The notes below the pieces were generated by a model. It made no database searches and was not told where the DNA came from. It worked only from the letters and a program-made list of their open reading frames with translations. Source: Halovibrio variabilis (lineage in GTDB: Bacteria > Pseudomonadota > Gammaproteobacteria > Pseudomonadales > Halomonadaceae). Taken from it: DNA of 64,000 nt. Location: contig NZ_BJXV01000001.1 of the NCBI RefSeq assembly GCF_007991175.1, positions 62,001 through 126,000 of the forward strand, given 5' to 3'. The position numbers and the translations under genes are program-made. Positions 39,069-46,970 of this stretch are shown here, in pieces. Each line of letters begins with the position of its first letter. The stretch's first letter is position 1.

Positions 39069-41183
39069 CTACCCAAGCGACGTTTGCTCCATCAGCAGTT
39101 GGCGCCAGCGGGGCTCTGGTATCGGGCGGCTATAGTGATACCCCTGGCCTTTGCTGCATCCAAGCTGCCGGACTATCGCTATCTGACTCGTCAATTCCAG
39201 CCCTTCGGCGACGACGTCAGCGCCAATCGCTTCAGCAATGACGATCACTGCCTTGACGATGGCCTGGGGGTAAGGGTTGTCGTCCAATTGACTGATAAAG
39301 CTTTTGTCGATTTTGATTTCGTCAAAAAAGTAGTCCTTTAAATGCCCCAGTGACGAATAGCCTGTGCCGAAGTCATCCAGCGACAGGCGAACGCCCATCG
39401 TGCCCAAGGCTTCCAGGTCATGCTGCAACGCTTGGCAGTGTTGCTCGAAGACACTCTCCGTGATTTCCAGCGTCAGCAATTCCGGGGCGATGTCGTAGTC
39501 GGACAGCGCCTTGTGCACGCTGTTTGGCACGGAGCCGAGCTGGAATTGGATCAACGACAGGTTGATAGATACCGGGGTGACGGGGATGCCAGCGTCATGC
39601 CAGGCCCTTAAATCGCGGCAAGCCTGACGTATCACCCAGTCCCCAATTGGGCCAATCAGCTGGCTTTGTTCCGCCAGTGGAATGAACTGATCGGGTGGAA
39701 TAAAGCCTGCCTGGGGATGATGCCAGCGCAGCAGGGCTTCTGTTGAGACAATACGGCCGCTCGCCAGGTCAACTTGGGGTTGGTAGTAAAGCGCCAGCTG
39801 GTCAGCTGCAATGGCGTGGCGCAGCTTCATGGTGATGTCCACGTTCCTGCGGGTTTGCTGCTCGAGGGTTTTGGTATATTGGGTCCAGGTTAACGTCGGA
39901 TTATGCTGACTTATATGCATGGCCAATGTGGCGTCGTTCATCAGCTTGCGGGCATCGCCTGCAGTGAGCCGGATGCGTGTATAGCCGAAGGAGGCCTCGA
40001 CATGGAAGGCGAATCCTCTGATTTCAAACGGCACATCAAAGACAGCTGCCATACACTCGCGCAATTGACGCCGCGTGCGCTGGCTTTCGTGTGTCGCCAG
40101 CACGGTGAACTCGCCGCCGCCGGTACGCGCAATCAAGCCATTTTCACCGATCTCCGCCGTCAAGCGCCGGGCGACCTCTTGCAGCACCTCATCCCCGACG
40201 TCGTGCCCCTGGGTATTATTGATTTCCCTAAGCGCTTTGATGTCGATCACCACCACTGGGCTGGCCGGATGTAGCATCTTCTGTCTGAGCTGCTCGTCCA
40301 GGTGCCTGGCGAAGCCTTCCAAGGATAGGAGGCCGGTCAGTCGGTCCTTATAAGCGGCATGTTCAATGTCCTTCTCAGCGCGTTTCAGCTGGGTGATTTC
40401 TTGAGAGGCGCCAATCCACTCGACGAGCTGGTGATCGTCATCGAGCACCGGTGTGATGCGGTCCATAAACCATCGAGGAGAAGAGCATTGGGCCGGCAAT
40501 TGATAAATCACCTCAAATGACGTCATGTTCCTGAGGGCTGCGTCCCAGCCGTCGCGAAAGGCCTCCGCTGCTTCCGGCGTCAACGCGCTGCGAATCGTCA
40601 TTATATCTTGCGGGCCGCTTGCAGATGACAGACCGGCTATTTCCAGCCATTGCTCGGGTACTTCTATGAGCTCACCGCTTGCGTCCATCAGCCAGATATA
40701 GCCGGCCTGCGTTTGAATCAGGCTTCTGAAGCGCCGCTTTTGTTGGGCCAAAGCGTTGCGCATTATTTGCAGACTGGGCTGATCGCGACGATCTCTCTGA
40801 AGGTAGCGGCAGTTGCGGCCTAATATTTCCGCGCTGGGATACCCTGTCATGCGTTCAATATCACCCAGGTGCTTACCAGCAAACACAATTACCGTCGACT
40901 GTGCTACCTGATAGGGAGTGCTCAGTGCTTCAACCGCGATGAAAGCAGCGGTGCTCAGCGACGTCTTGGGTGGCGGCAGTTCCGACCGGGGAATGCCGTC
41001 AGCCAGTGTCGCCTGGACACTGGCGAGGCTCATAAGCAGCTGCGCGGCGTTGGGGTCGCCGATAAGATGGCTTGGCGTATTTTCGCCCTTGACAATGACC
41101 GCCGCACAAACCGCAGCGCAGACCGTTTCGAGCGCCTCTAAGAGATCAGTGAAGAGGTCATTGTAGTCTGGCGGGTGTAACAT
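39069..41183 (-). CDS. Half-LOV/PAS-GGDEF-EAL protein, probable c-di-GMP phosphodiesterase
   Basis: About 704 residues, cytoplasmic. Order: an unassigned N-terminal domain (1-80), a LOV-like segment (~95-145) with GRNCRYLQ including the adduct Cys, a PAS domain (~155-270), a degenerate GGDEF (GGGEF, no RxxD site) and an intact EAL domain (TEALLRW, LSLDDFGTGYSSL, DEIKIDKSFI). It is likely a c-di-GMP hydrolase. The LOV segment lacks the C-terminal strands. The start at 41183 follows AAAGG by 11 bases; a TTG at 41243 is in frame. It lies 83 bases downstream of a diguanylate cyclase, forming a synthase/hydrolase pair. Confidence 0.9.
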   Translation of the reverse strand: MLHPPDYNDLFTDLLEALETVCAAVCAAVIVKGENTPSHLIGDPNAAQLLMSLASVQATLADGIPRSELPPPKTSLSTAAFIAVEALSTPYQVAQSTVIVFAGKHLGDIERMTGYPSAEILGRNCRYLQRDRRDQPSLQIMRNALAQQKRRFRSLIQTQAGYIWLMDASGELIEVPEQWLEIAGLSSASGPQDIMTIRSALTPEAAEAFRDGWDAALRNMTSFEVIYQLPAQCSSPRWFMDRITPVLDDDHQLVEWIGASQEITQLKRAEKDIEHAAYKDRLTGLLSLEGFARHLDEQLRQKMLHPASPVVVIDIKALREINNTQGHDVGDEVLQEVARRLTAEIGENGLIARTGGGEFTVLATHESQRTRRQLRECMAAVFDVPFEIRGFAFHVEASFGYTRIRLTAGDARKLMNDATLAMHISQHNPTLTWTQYTKTLEQQTRRNVDITMKLRHAIAADQLALYYQPQVDLASGRIVSTEALLRWHHPQAGFIPPDQFIPLAEQSQLIGPIGDWVIRQACRDLRAWHDAGIPVTPVSINLSLIQFQLGSVPNSVHKALSDYDIAPELLTLEITESVFEQHCQALQHDLEALGTMGVRLSLDDFGTGYSSLGHLKDYFFDEIKIDKSFISQLDDNPYPQAIVKAVIVIAEAIGADVVAEGLELTSQIAIVRQLGCSKGQGYHYSRPIPEPRWRQLLMEQTSLG

Positions 41184-41266
41184 TATTAAAATACCTTTGG
41201 GGAGTGGCGTTGCCGAGGGTTCTGCCGCTTGATTATTGGGCAACGGTGGGATGACACCCGTTTGAG

Positions 41267-42577
41267 CTATGGGAAGGACGCCAACAGACCTCGCTTTTTT
41301 GAAGACGTCTGCTCATCGAGAACCCTATTTCTGCCATCCTCCTTGGCTTCATAGAGCAGTCGGTCAGATCGCCTGAGTAAGTCTTCGACGGAGATTATCG
41401 CTTCTGCCATTTCCAGAACGCCACCGCTGACGGAGACCAAAAAGGGGGTATTGTCTTCCGTCAAAAACTCACTTTGATTGACCGCCTGACGGAGGTTTTC
41501 CGCCACCTGAACGGCTTCTTCCTCAAGGGTGTCGGGCAACAGGACGAGAAACTCCTCGCCGCCCATACGACCGACAATGTCGGTGACCCGTAAGCGGTGC
41601 TTCATCAACTCGCTGATTTTGGTCAGCACTCGGTCGCCCACCAAATGGCCGTGAGAATCATTGATTTGCTTAAAATGATCGATATCAAAGCTGATCAGCG
41701 AAAAAGGCGTCTGATATCGCTGATAAAGCGCCATGGCGTCGTTGAGCGCCTGCGTCAGGTAGCGCCGGTTAAACAGCCCCGTCAACTCGTCGGTAATAGA
41801 CAGATAGGCCAGTTTGTTTTCCAATTGTTTTTGGTCATCAATATTGGTCAGCATGCCGTGCCAAACGAGTTTGTCGAGCGGATCTCGGATAGGGCGTGCC
41901 ACTGCCCGGAACCACTGTTCTGAGCCATCTACACACATACGGAATTGACAGGCCCCTTCCGACAAGGACGTGTAACAACTTTGTGCAGCAGCTTGGACCG
42001 CTGCCGAATCAAGCGGATGAATGGCATCGAAGAATACGCAGGCGTTTGCCTCAATGGCTTTACAATCAAGGCCAAAATAGTTGTAAGACCGTTCACTGAC
42101 ATAAGTGAAGCGCAAAGCAACTGGAGAGACCATTTCAAACGAGAAGAGTATGCCCGGCACAGAGGCGGCAAGGTGGGCAAGGTGCTGTCGGGATTCCTGC
42201 TCAACGGAAACATCGATGTGGGTGCCCATCATCCAATCGGTGGGTGTTCCATCGGGTCTTCTCACCAGCATGCCGCGGTCCTGAATCCAGCACCAACTGC
42301 CGTCTTTGCGACGAACTCGGCATAGACACTCATAAAAGGGGATTTGGTTATCCAAATGCTGGCTGATCAGCGTGTAGGAGTGCTTCAAGTCGTCGGGATG
42401 GCACAAGCGGTTCCAGGTCTCGATGGAGAGCGGTTGAATTTCTTCCAGTGTGAAGCCGAGCATGGTGGCCCAGCGTTCATTGAAAATCACTTCCCCAGTT
42501 TTGATATTCCATTCCCAGGTGCCAGCTCTTGTGCCATCTATAATGGCCTGCAAACGCAATTCGGGTGAAAGATTCAT
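41267..42577 (-). CDS. PAS-PAS-GGDEF diguanylate cyclase
   Basis: 436 residues, cytoplasmic, synthesising c-di-GMP. Two PAS_3-type domains lie at about 10-130 (GTWEWNIKTGEVIFNERWAT, then RVRRKDGSWCWIQDRG) and 140-250. The GGDEF domain has FDIDHFKQINDSHGH for metal and nucleotide binding and an intact GGEEF at 339-343. An RVTD inhibitory site is at 330-333, so it is feedback-regulated. GGGAGA precedes the ATG. Probably an operon with the EAL protein downstream. Confidence 0.93.
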   Translation of the reverse strand: MNLSPELRLQAIIDGTRAGTWEWNIKTGEVIFNERWATMLGFTLEEIQPLSIETWNRLCHPDDLKHSYTLISQHLDNQIPFYECLCRVRRKDGSWCWIQDRGMLVRRPDGTPTDWMMGTHIDVSVEQESRQHLAHLAASVPGILFSFEMVSPVALRFTYVSERSYNYFGLDCKAIEANACVFFDAIHPLDSAAVQAAAQSCYTSLSEGACQFRMCVDGSEQWFRAVARPIRDPLDKLVWHGMLTNIDDQKQLENKLAYLSITDELTGLFNRRYLTQALNDAMALYQRYQTPFSLISFDIDHFKQINDSHGHLVGDRVLTKISELMKHRLRVTDIVGRMGGEEFLVLLPDTLEEEAVQVAENLRQAVNQSEFLTEDNTPFLVSVSGGVLEMAEAIISVEDLLRRSDRLLYEAKEDGRNRVLDEQTSSKKRGLLASFP

Positions 42578-42919
42578 GGTGAATCTCCCTGCCTAAAACA
42601 CACTGGTAATATCATTGGCTGACTGGCACCTGTTTTATGTCAATTAAAATCAAATGGCTTCATCAATCCTGCTTGTGTCTCGTCGCTCTGCAATTGATCA
42701 GGCTGCCCGATGAGATACACGTCGCCTTTAGGCCCACTACACTGGCAGCAAAATAACGGCGTATCCTGTCTATTCATCATGTCGGCATTAGGCCGAACTC
42801 CAGCCGTTGGTCACTCTAGCACACCGCGTAGAAAAGGCATTTCCGGTGTTTTCAACTTTTTTCGCTATGTGGGGTGGCCGTCTATATTTATTCCTCATCG
42901 ACAACCTGGGAGCTTATGT
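42578..42919. other. Divergent intergenic region
   Basis: 342 bases between a minus-strand cyclase and a plus-strand hydrolase. The reading frame upstream of 42920 is open to 42710, but this stretch lacks protein-like features and the ribosome site lies at 42908, so I treat it as non-coding. It holds both genes' promoters; no clear operator is visible. Confidence 0.5.
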
Positions 42920-43660
42920 ATGTCTCGCGCTATCGAAATCCCCGCCGCTGATGGCACCATCGACGCACATGTCTTCACGCCAGAAAACACAGGCAGCCCC
43001 CTTCCAGCCGTGGTGCTGTTCACCGACATCGGCGGTCTGCGCCCCTGCTATCACGAGAAAGCCCAGACAATCGCGGACAACGGCTATGCCGTGTTGATGC
43101 CCAACGTCTACTACCGCAATGCGAGCGGACCCGTAGTGCCGGAAGGTAAGTCCTTCCGTGACCCGGACGTGCGACCAACGCTGGTCGAGTATGCCGACCA
43201 GCTCACGCCTGAGGCACAATCCCGTGACTTCGTCGCCCTATTGGGGTGCATTGATAACGAGGCCGAGTTCGCGAGCGGTCATTTGGGCGTGGTCGGCTAT
43301 TGCATGACCGGGGCCTTCGCGCTACGCATGGCCGCCGAACACCCCGACCGCGTTGCGGCGGCAGCAGGTTTCCACTCGGCCCGGCTGGCGGTGGCAGGCG
43401 ACCCAAACAGTCTTGTGCACGTGGTTGGCTCAATCAAGGGGCGTGTCTATTTCGGCCACGCTGATAAGGATGAATTGCTGCCTCCTGAGCAGGTCGCCCG
43501 TATGGACGAGGCGCTCGCCGCCGCCGGGGTGCACTTCACCACCGAGCTCTATAAAGGCGCCGCCCACGGTTTTACGGCCAAGGATGCCCCGTCCTTTGAT
43601 GCGACCGCTGATAAACGGCACCACAAGCGGCTGGCCCTGCTCTTGGAAGAAACGCTGTAG
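42920..43660 (+). CDS. Dienelactone hydrolase family protein
   Basis: Alpha/beta hydrolase, 246 residues. The nucleophile elbow is GYCMTGAFAL (Cys nucleophile as in dienelactone hydrolase), Asp is in HADKDELLP and His in KGAAHGF, completing the Cys-Asp-His triad. The start ATG at 42920 follows GGGAG by 7 bases. The true substrate is unknown; these enzymes hydrolyse lactones and small esters. A short basic open frame follows immediately, then the convergent ATP-grasp gene. Confidence 0.9.
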   Translation: MSRAIEIPAADGTIDAHVFTPENTGSPLPAVVLFTDIGGLRPCYHEKAQTIADNGYAVLMPNVYYRNASGPVVPEGKSFRDPDVRPTLVEYADQLTPEAQSRDFVALLGCIDNEAEFASGHLGVVGYCMTGAFALRMAAEHPDRVAAAAGFHSARLAVAGDPNSLVHVVGSIKGRVYFGHADKDELLPPEQVARMDEALAAAGVHFTTELYKGAAHGFTAKDAPSFDATADKRHHKRLALLLEETL

Positions 43661-43664
43661 CGGG

Positions 43665-43790
43665 ATGGCAAAAAGCAAAAGCATTGCTGGCAAAAAGAAG
43701 GGCGCGCCTACCAACATCAGGGGGAATGTTCCTGATACCGATAGACGCGCCCGTCGTGAAACGTATTACGTTAATGGATTGACGTTTTAG
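43665..43790 (+). CDS. Possible 41-residue basic small protein
   Basis: ATG five bases after the dienelactone hydrolase stop, running to TAG at 43788, with the sequence MAKSKSIAGKKKGAPTNIRG and ending RRARRETYYVNGLTF. It is strongly basic, with a plausible composition. It overlaps the last codon of the convergent ATP-grasp gene. The ribosome site is poor (GCGGG immediately before the ATG), though coupling to the upstream stop is possible. The same DNA contains a two-stem inverted repeat (43700-43752), so it may instead be the terminator region. Confidence 0.35.
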   Translation: MAKSKSIAGKKKGAPTNIRGNVPDTDRRARRETYYVNGLTF

Positions 43791-45094
43791 ACGTAGAAAT
43801 CCAGGTCTTCCTGGGTTTTGAGCAGATCGCGCATTTTGATCGGATCGTCGCCAAAGAAGAAGACCAAGCCCCAATGCGTCCCGAAGGCCGACCGGTCAGG
43901 CACGGTTTCTTCTGTCGGTGCGACCAGTTCGTGTGACTCGAAGTAAGGATGATCAACGCACTCTTTAGGCATTTCCAGTTTGCTGACGACGCGACGGCGT
44001 GGGTACACACCGAAGCAGCCTGCATAACCCTTCGCATCGACCACTTCGCGGGGGAAGAAAGCAGCCACTTCCTCTTTGGTGCTTTTCGGATCGAACACCA
44101 ACATTGAAGCCTGATAGGCACTGAATCCGTAGGCTCTCTCGATCAGCTCGAACGCTTTGAAGCCCGGTGGGCGGTAAGCAACTTCGCCAAAGTACATCTC
44201 ACCGTCAGCGGTGACGAAGTACTCGGGGTGAATCAGGCCGAATTGAATGTCAAAGGTTTTGATCAACAATTCAATCTGCTTGGTGATCGCGTTGCGCCAG
44301 CTTTCGAGCTCCTCGGTAGCGGGTACGAAGACCGAATAGCCCAACGTCACGTATTCCGAAATGTTCAGGAACTGGATTTTGCCATCGTGAATCCAGGCCT
44401 CAACGGCAAATTCCCAGCCATCCAGATGGCTTTCCATCAGCAGCGGATATTCTTCGTCTGGAATGTGCTCAATTTCTTCCAACGTACGGATCATGCGGTG
44501 GCCGAGGCAACCGGCTTTATCGAATGCTTTGACGTGAATCGGGTCATCGGGGTCACCGTCTAGCTTGAGCAGCGTCTGGTTGACGCGCTTCATAAAGCGG
44601 ACGATATCCTCTTTTTCGTGGGCTTCTTCAAAGATACCTACGCGAATACCGCCAAGTTGCGCACGGCGCTTCATCAGGGCCTTGTCGCGGAACAGAATCG
44701 ATTGCCCGTACATACGGGGGCTGTCGAGGAGGACAGAGTTGATGGCGCCGGACCACTCAACGGTTTCCTCAAACAGCGGGATGGCGACATCGACGCCTTC
44801 TTCTTTCAGCCTTACGGCGATTTCCATGGACCGATCATTCAAGCGGATAAAATCCCACGAGATAAACGGTATGTTATTGGCGGTGCAGAAATCCTCGGCC
44901 CATTCTGGTGCAACAACGACGTAGCGGCGGTCAAACTTCTGCGCTGCCTTGATCGCATTGACGCTCCAGCCAAGTAGGGCGATATAACCCTTATTGGGAT
45001 CCTTCGGGGTTTCGGTGCCTTTCACCGAGTCCATTTCCGGGTCACGCCAGGCCGCTACCTCTTGGGGTAATTGCTTTTCTGATGTTGTCGACAT
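43787..45094 (-). CDS. ATP-grasp domain protein of unknown substrate
   Basis: 435 residues. An N-terminal preATP-grasp Rossmann-like region (GYIALLGWSVNAIKAAQKFD) is followed by the ATP-grasp fold. LRLKEEGVDVAIPLFEETVE-like spacing, the lysine in HVKAFDKAGCLGHRM, EGxx-like WEFAVEAWIHDGKIQFLN and a metal-site segment MYFGEVAYRPPG fit carboxylate-amine/thiol ligases (carbamoyl-phosphate-synthase-like). The substrate and product are unknown. It stands alone, so no pathway is indicated. The C-terminal ~100 residues (CFGVYPRRRVVSKLEMPKEC) look like a separate small domain. Confidence 0.8.
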   Translation of the reverse strand: MSTTSEKQLPQEVAAWRDPEMDSVKGTETPKDPNKGYIALLGWSVNAIKAAQKFDRRYVVVAPEWAEDFCTANNIPFISWDFIRLNDRSMEIAVRLKEEGVDVAIPLFEETVEWSGAINSVLLDSPRMYGQSILFRDKALMKRRAQLGGIRVGIFEEAHEKEDIVRFMKRVNQTLLKLDGDPDDPIHVKAFDKAGCLGHRMIRTLEEIEHIPDEEYPLLMESHLDGWEFAVEAWIHDGKIQFLNISEYVTLGYSVFVPATEELESWRNAITKQIELLIKTFDIQFGLIHPEYFVTADGEMYFGEVAYRPPGFKAFELIERAYGFSAYQASMLVFDPKSTKEEVAAFFPREVVDAKGYAGCFGVYPRRRVVSKLEMPKECVDHPYFESHELVAPTEETVPDRSAFGTHWGLVFFFGDDPIKMRDLLKTQEDLDFYV

Positions 45095-45766
45095 TCGGTA
45101 TTCTCCTTGTCCGGTTAACCCAGATTGATTGCGCCGCTATTGAGACGCTCCATAGGAACTGAGCAGCAATCAATGTTGTTCAGAGGCGATTGAGCAGGCC
45201 GGCACTTAAGGCGTTTGATAGTTGCCGCCACGATACCAAGCTAGTCGAGTTCGTTACAATTGGCAAATAGTATGTAAGTGGCTGTAACTTTATGGGAAAT
45301 CTCTCGCTGCGGGGAGAGGTGCCGGTAGCTGTTGGGCTGGTCATTGACCCTGCACCGCCTGTGTAGATGCGTGTCGCGCTTTCTTAGCAGTAAAGGATTG
45401 AAGGGTGGAGCAATTCCGTTCGTTGAAGCCCACCGTTGATAATTTCCATTGATAGCTACCAGGATAGTTTCCATGGCTTACCAACCTGCTTTCGGGGTGG
45501 TGACTTGAATTGCTCAACCCTTATACAACTCTTAGGCTAGCACAGGGGGCAGTACTTGGCTCAGTCTTGAAAGTATGAGATTTCAACGCTCGGGATAATA
45601 AAACAGCCCCCGCACGCTCCTTTCGGCACCATTAGCGCTATGCTGGTCGCGCACTGTCACCCCGCGCGCGATGCTTTCATGGCTCGTTGGCAACGTGAAT
45701 TTAAACGCTATCAACGTACGCCTGAAACTCAACAACCCCGAAACTCAACAGCAAGGGACGGCAACA
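45095..45766. other. Intergenic region with a MITE-like element
   Basis: About 670 bases without a supportable gene. Minus-strand frames here look random. The notable content is a 122-base element bounded by 16-base inverted repeats at 45401-45522. The promoter of the small membrane-protein gene would lie near the right end. Confidence 0.5.
45401..45522. mobile_element. MITE-like element with 16-base terminal inverted repeats
   Basis: The left end AAGGGTGGAGCAATTC and right end GAATTGCTCAACCCTT are inverted repeats matching at 15 of 16 positions, 122 bases end to end. The interior has no open frame. No clear target-site duplication is visible. It could be a miniature inverted-repeat element or paired ends of a lost insertion sequence; the parent family was not identified. 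Confidence 0.5.
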
Positions 45767-45997
45767 ATGTCATCACGGCTCCGTAACCAAGAGGTCTGGT
45801 TTGGGCTACTGCTCGGCGCGCTAGGCGGTCTTTATGTATGGAGCATGGCGGCCAGCGGCTTGGCCGAATTGCCCCATATTCTGGCGGCGCTGACCGTTTT
45901 AATTCCGCTGACCATGTTTGGGGTAGTGCTGCGAAGCGCCTGGCCTTCGACGGTGGCGCTCGTCATCCTGTTTATCATTGATATGTCGTTGAGCTAG
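45767..45997 (+). CDS. Small membrane protein of unknown function
   Basis: 76 residues with three hydrophobic segments (VWFGLLLGALGGLYVWSMAA, ILAALTVLIPLTMFGVVL, TVALVILFIIDMSLS). The ATG at 45767 is preferred because AAGGGA lies about 10 bases before it; the open frame reaches back to 45671. No recognised family. It is convergent with the flavin reductase-like gene, 28 bases away. Confidence 0.6.
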   Translation: MSSRLRNQEVWFGLLLGALGGLYVWSMAASGLAELPHILAALTVLIPLTMFGVVLRSAWPSTVALVILFIIDMSLS

Positions 45998-46024
45998 GCG
46001 AGGCATCGTGTGGACTCAACCCGC

Positions 46025-46588
46025 TCAGACAAGCATTGACGGCTTGAAGAGCGACGCACGGTCGATGGATTGGCCCGATAGCATGAATGCCCCCATGCCT
46101 TGGTAGTGCAGCGATTCTTCCTCATCGGCCGAGGGAGCGACGTGGGCTTTAACGACCTCAAAAATAAACAGGTTGTAGCGTTCAATCATGGCGTCATCGT
46201 GCAAGCGGCACTCGAAAGACGCATAGCACTCCTCTATCCGAGGCGCATCGATCTTGTCTGATTTGCCTGGGTTCAGCTCAAACGCCTTGAACTTGTCGAC
46301 CTCGCTCCCAGAGCAGTTGCCGATACCCACCACCGTATCGACAAGCGACGCCGCGGGAATATTGATCACGCATTCACCGCTGTGGCGAACCAGCGCGTGG
46401 GAGTGATTGCCTGCCGCAATCACACAGCCGATAAGCGAGGGGGAAAACGCCATCACCGTGTGCCAACCCAGGGTCATGATGTTGGTGTGTTGCTGCCATT
46501 GCGACGACACCAGCACAATCGGACCAGGCTCAAGGAAGTGCCTGACGTTCGAGACAGGAAAATCTTGCTTTGCCGTTGCTTGTGGCAT
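46025..46588 (-). CDS. Flavin reductase-like (FMN-binding split-barrel) protein
   Basis: 187 residues. DIM6/NTAB-type split barrel: GPIVLVSSQWQQHTNIMTLGWHT and SLIGCVIAAGNHSHALVRHSG form the flavin site, followed by ECVINIPAASLVDTVVGIGN. Such proteins reduce FMN or act as flavin-bound oxidoreductases. The start at 46588 follows GGAGG by 6 bases. The physiological partner is not evident; neighbours are unrelated. Confidence 0.88.
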   Translation of the reverse strand: MPQATAKQDFPVSNVRHFLEPGPIVLVSSQWQQHTNIMTLGWHTVMAFSPSLIGCVIAAGNHSHALVRHSGECVINIPAASLVDTVVGIGNCSGSEVDKFKAFELNPGKSDKIDAPRIEECYASFECRLHDDAMIERYNLFIFEVVKAHVAPSADEEESLHYQGMGAFMLSGQSIDRASLFKPSMLV

Positions 46589-46646
46589 AATAACCTCCAA
46601 TTAGCTGAGTAAAGATATCTTGCCAAGAACGTTACCAAACGGTTGT

Positions 46647-46967
46647 CTATTTAACGGTGATGTTGTTCTCCACCGTCTTCACCTGGTCATGGTCTTGGGT
46701 GATCGCTTCGGCCCGGTCGCGCTGCTGCGTTGTTTCAACGAAACCACTGAGGATAGCGTTATCGCCCTCCAGGTCCACGTCGATGGCTGAGCCCGCCAGG
46801 TCGGGTGCTTCGAGAAGCCGGGCTTTGATCTGAACCGCTTGGCTAGAATCCTGCTGCTCAAGCCTAGCGGATTGATTGACCGGGGCGTCGGCGCAGCCCA
46901 CCAGCAGCGCGGTGAGGAGCAATCCCCCGATTGTCAGTGAGCCGTACCCGCGGCGTAGTTGGCACAT
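46647..46967 (-). CDS. BON-domain lipoprotein
   Basis: 106 residues. The N-terminus is a lipoprotein signal (GGLLLTALLVGC, lipobox LLVGC). Residues of about 42-106 form one BON domain (KARLLEAPDLAGSAIDVDLE, then AILSGFVETTQQRDRAEAIT), the module of OsmY-like periplasmic proteins that bind membranes. It starts three bases after the stop of the large AsmA-like gene, so the two form an operon acting at the envelope. Confidence 0.85.
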   Translation of the reverse strand: MCQLRRGYGSLTIGGLLLTALLVGCADAPVNQSARLEQQDSSQAVQIKARLLEAPDLAGSAIDVDLEGDNAILSGFVETTQQRDRAEAITQDHDQVKTVENNITVK

Positions 46968-46970
46968 TAT

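Noticed and set aside
45241..45474. 77-codon minus-strand frame upstream of the ATP-grasp gene
   Set aside because: It spans the MITE-like end at 45401 and shows no protein-like pattern.
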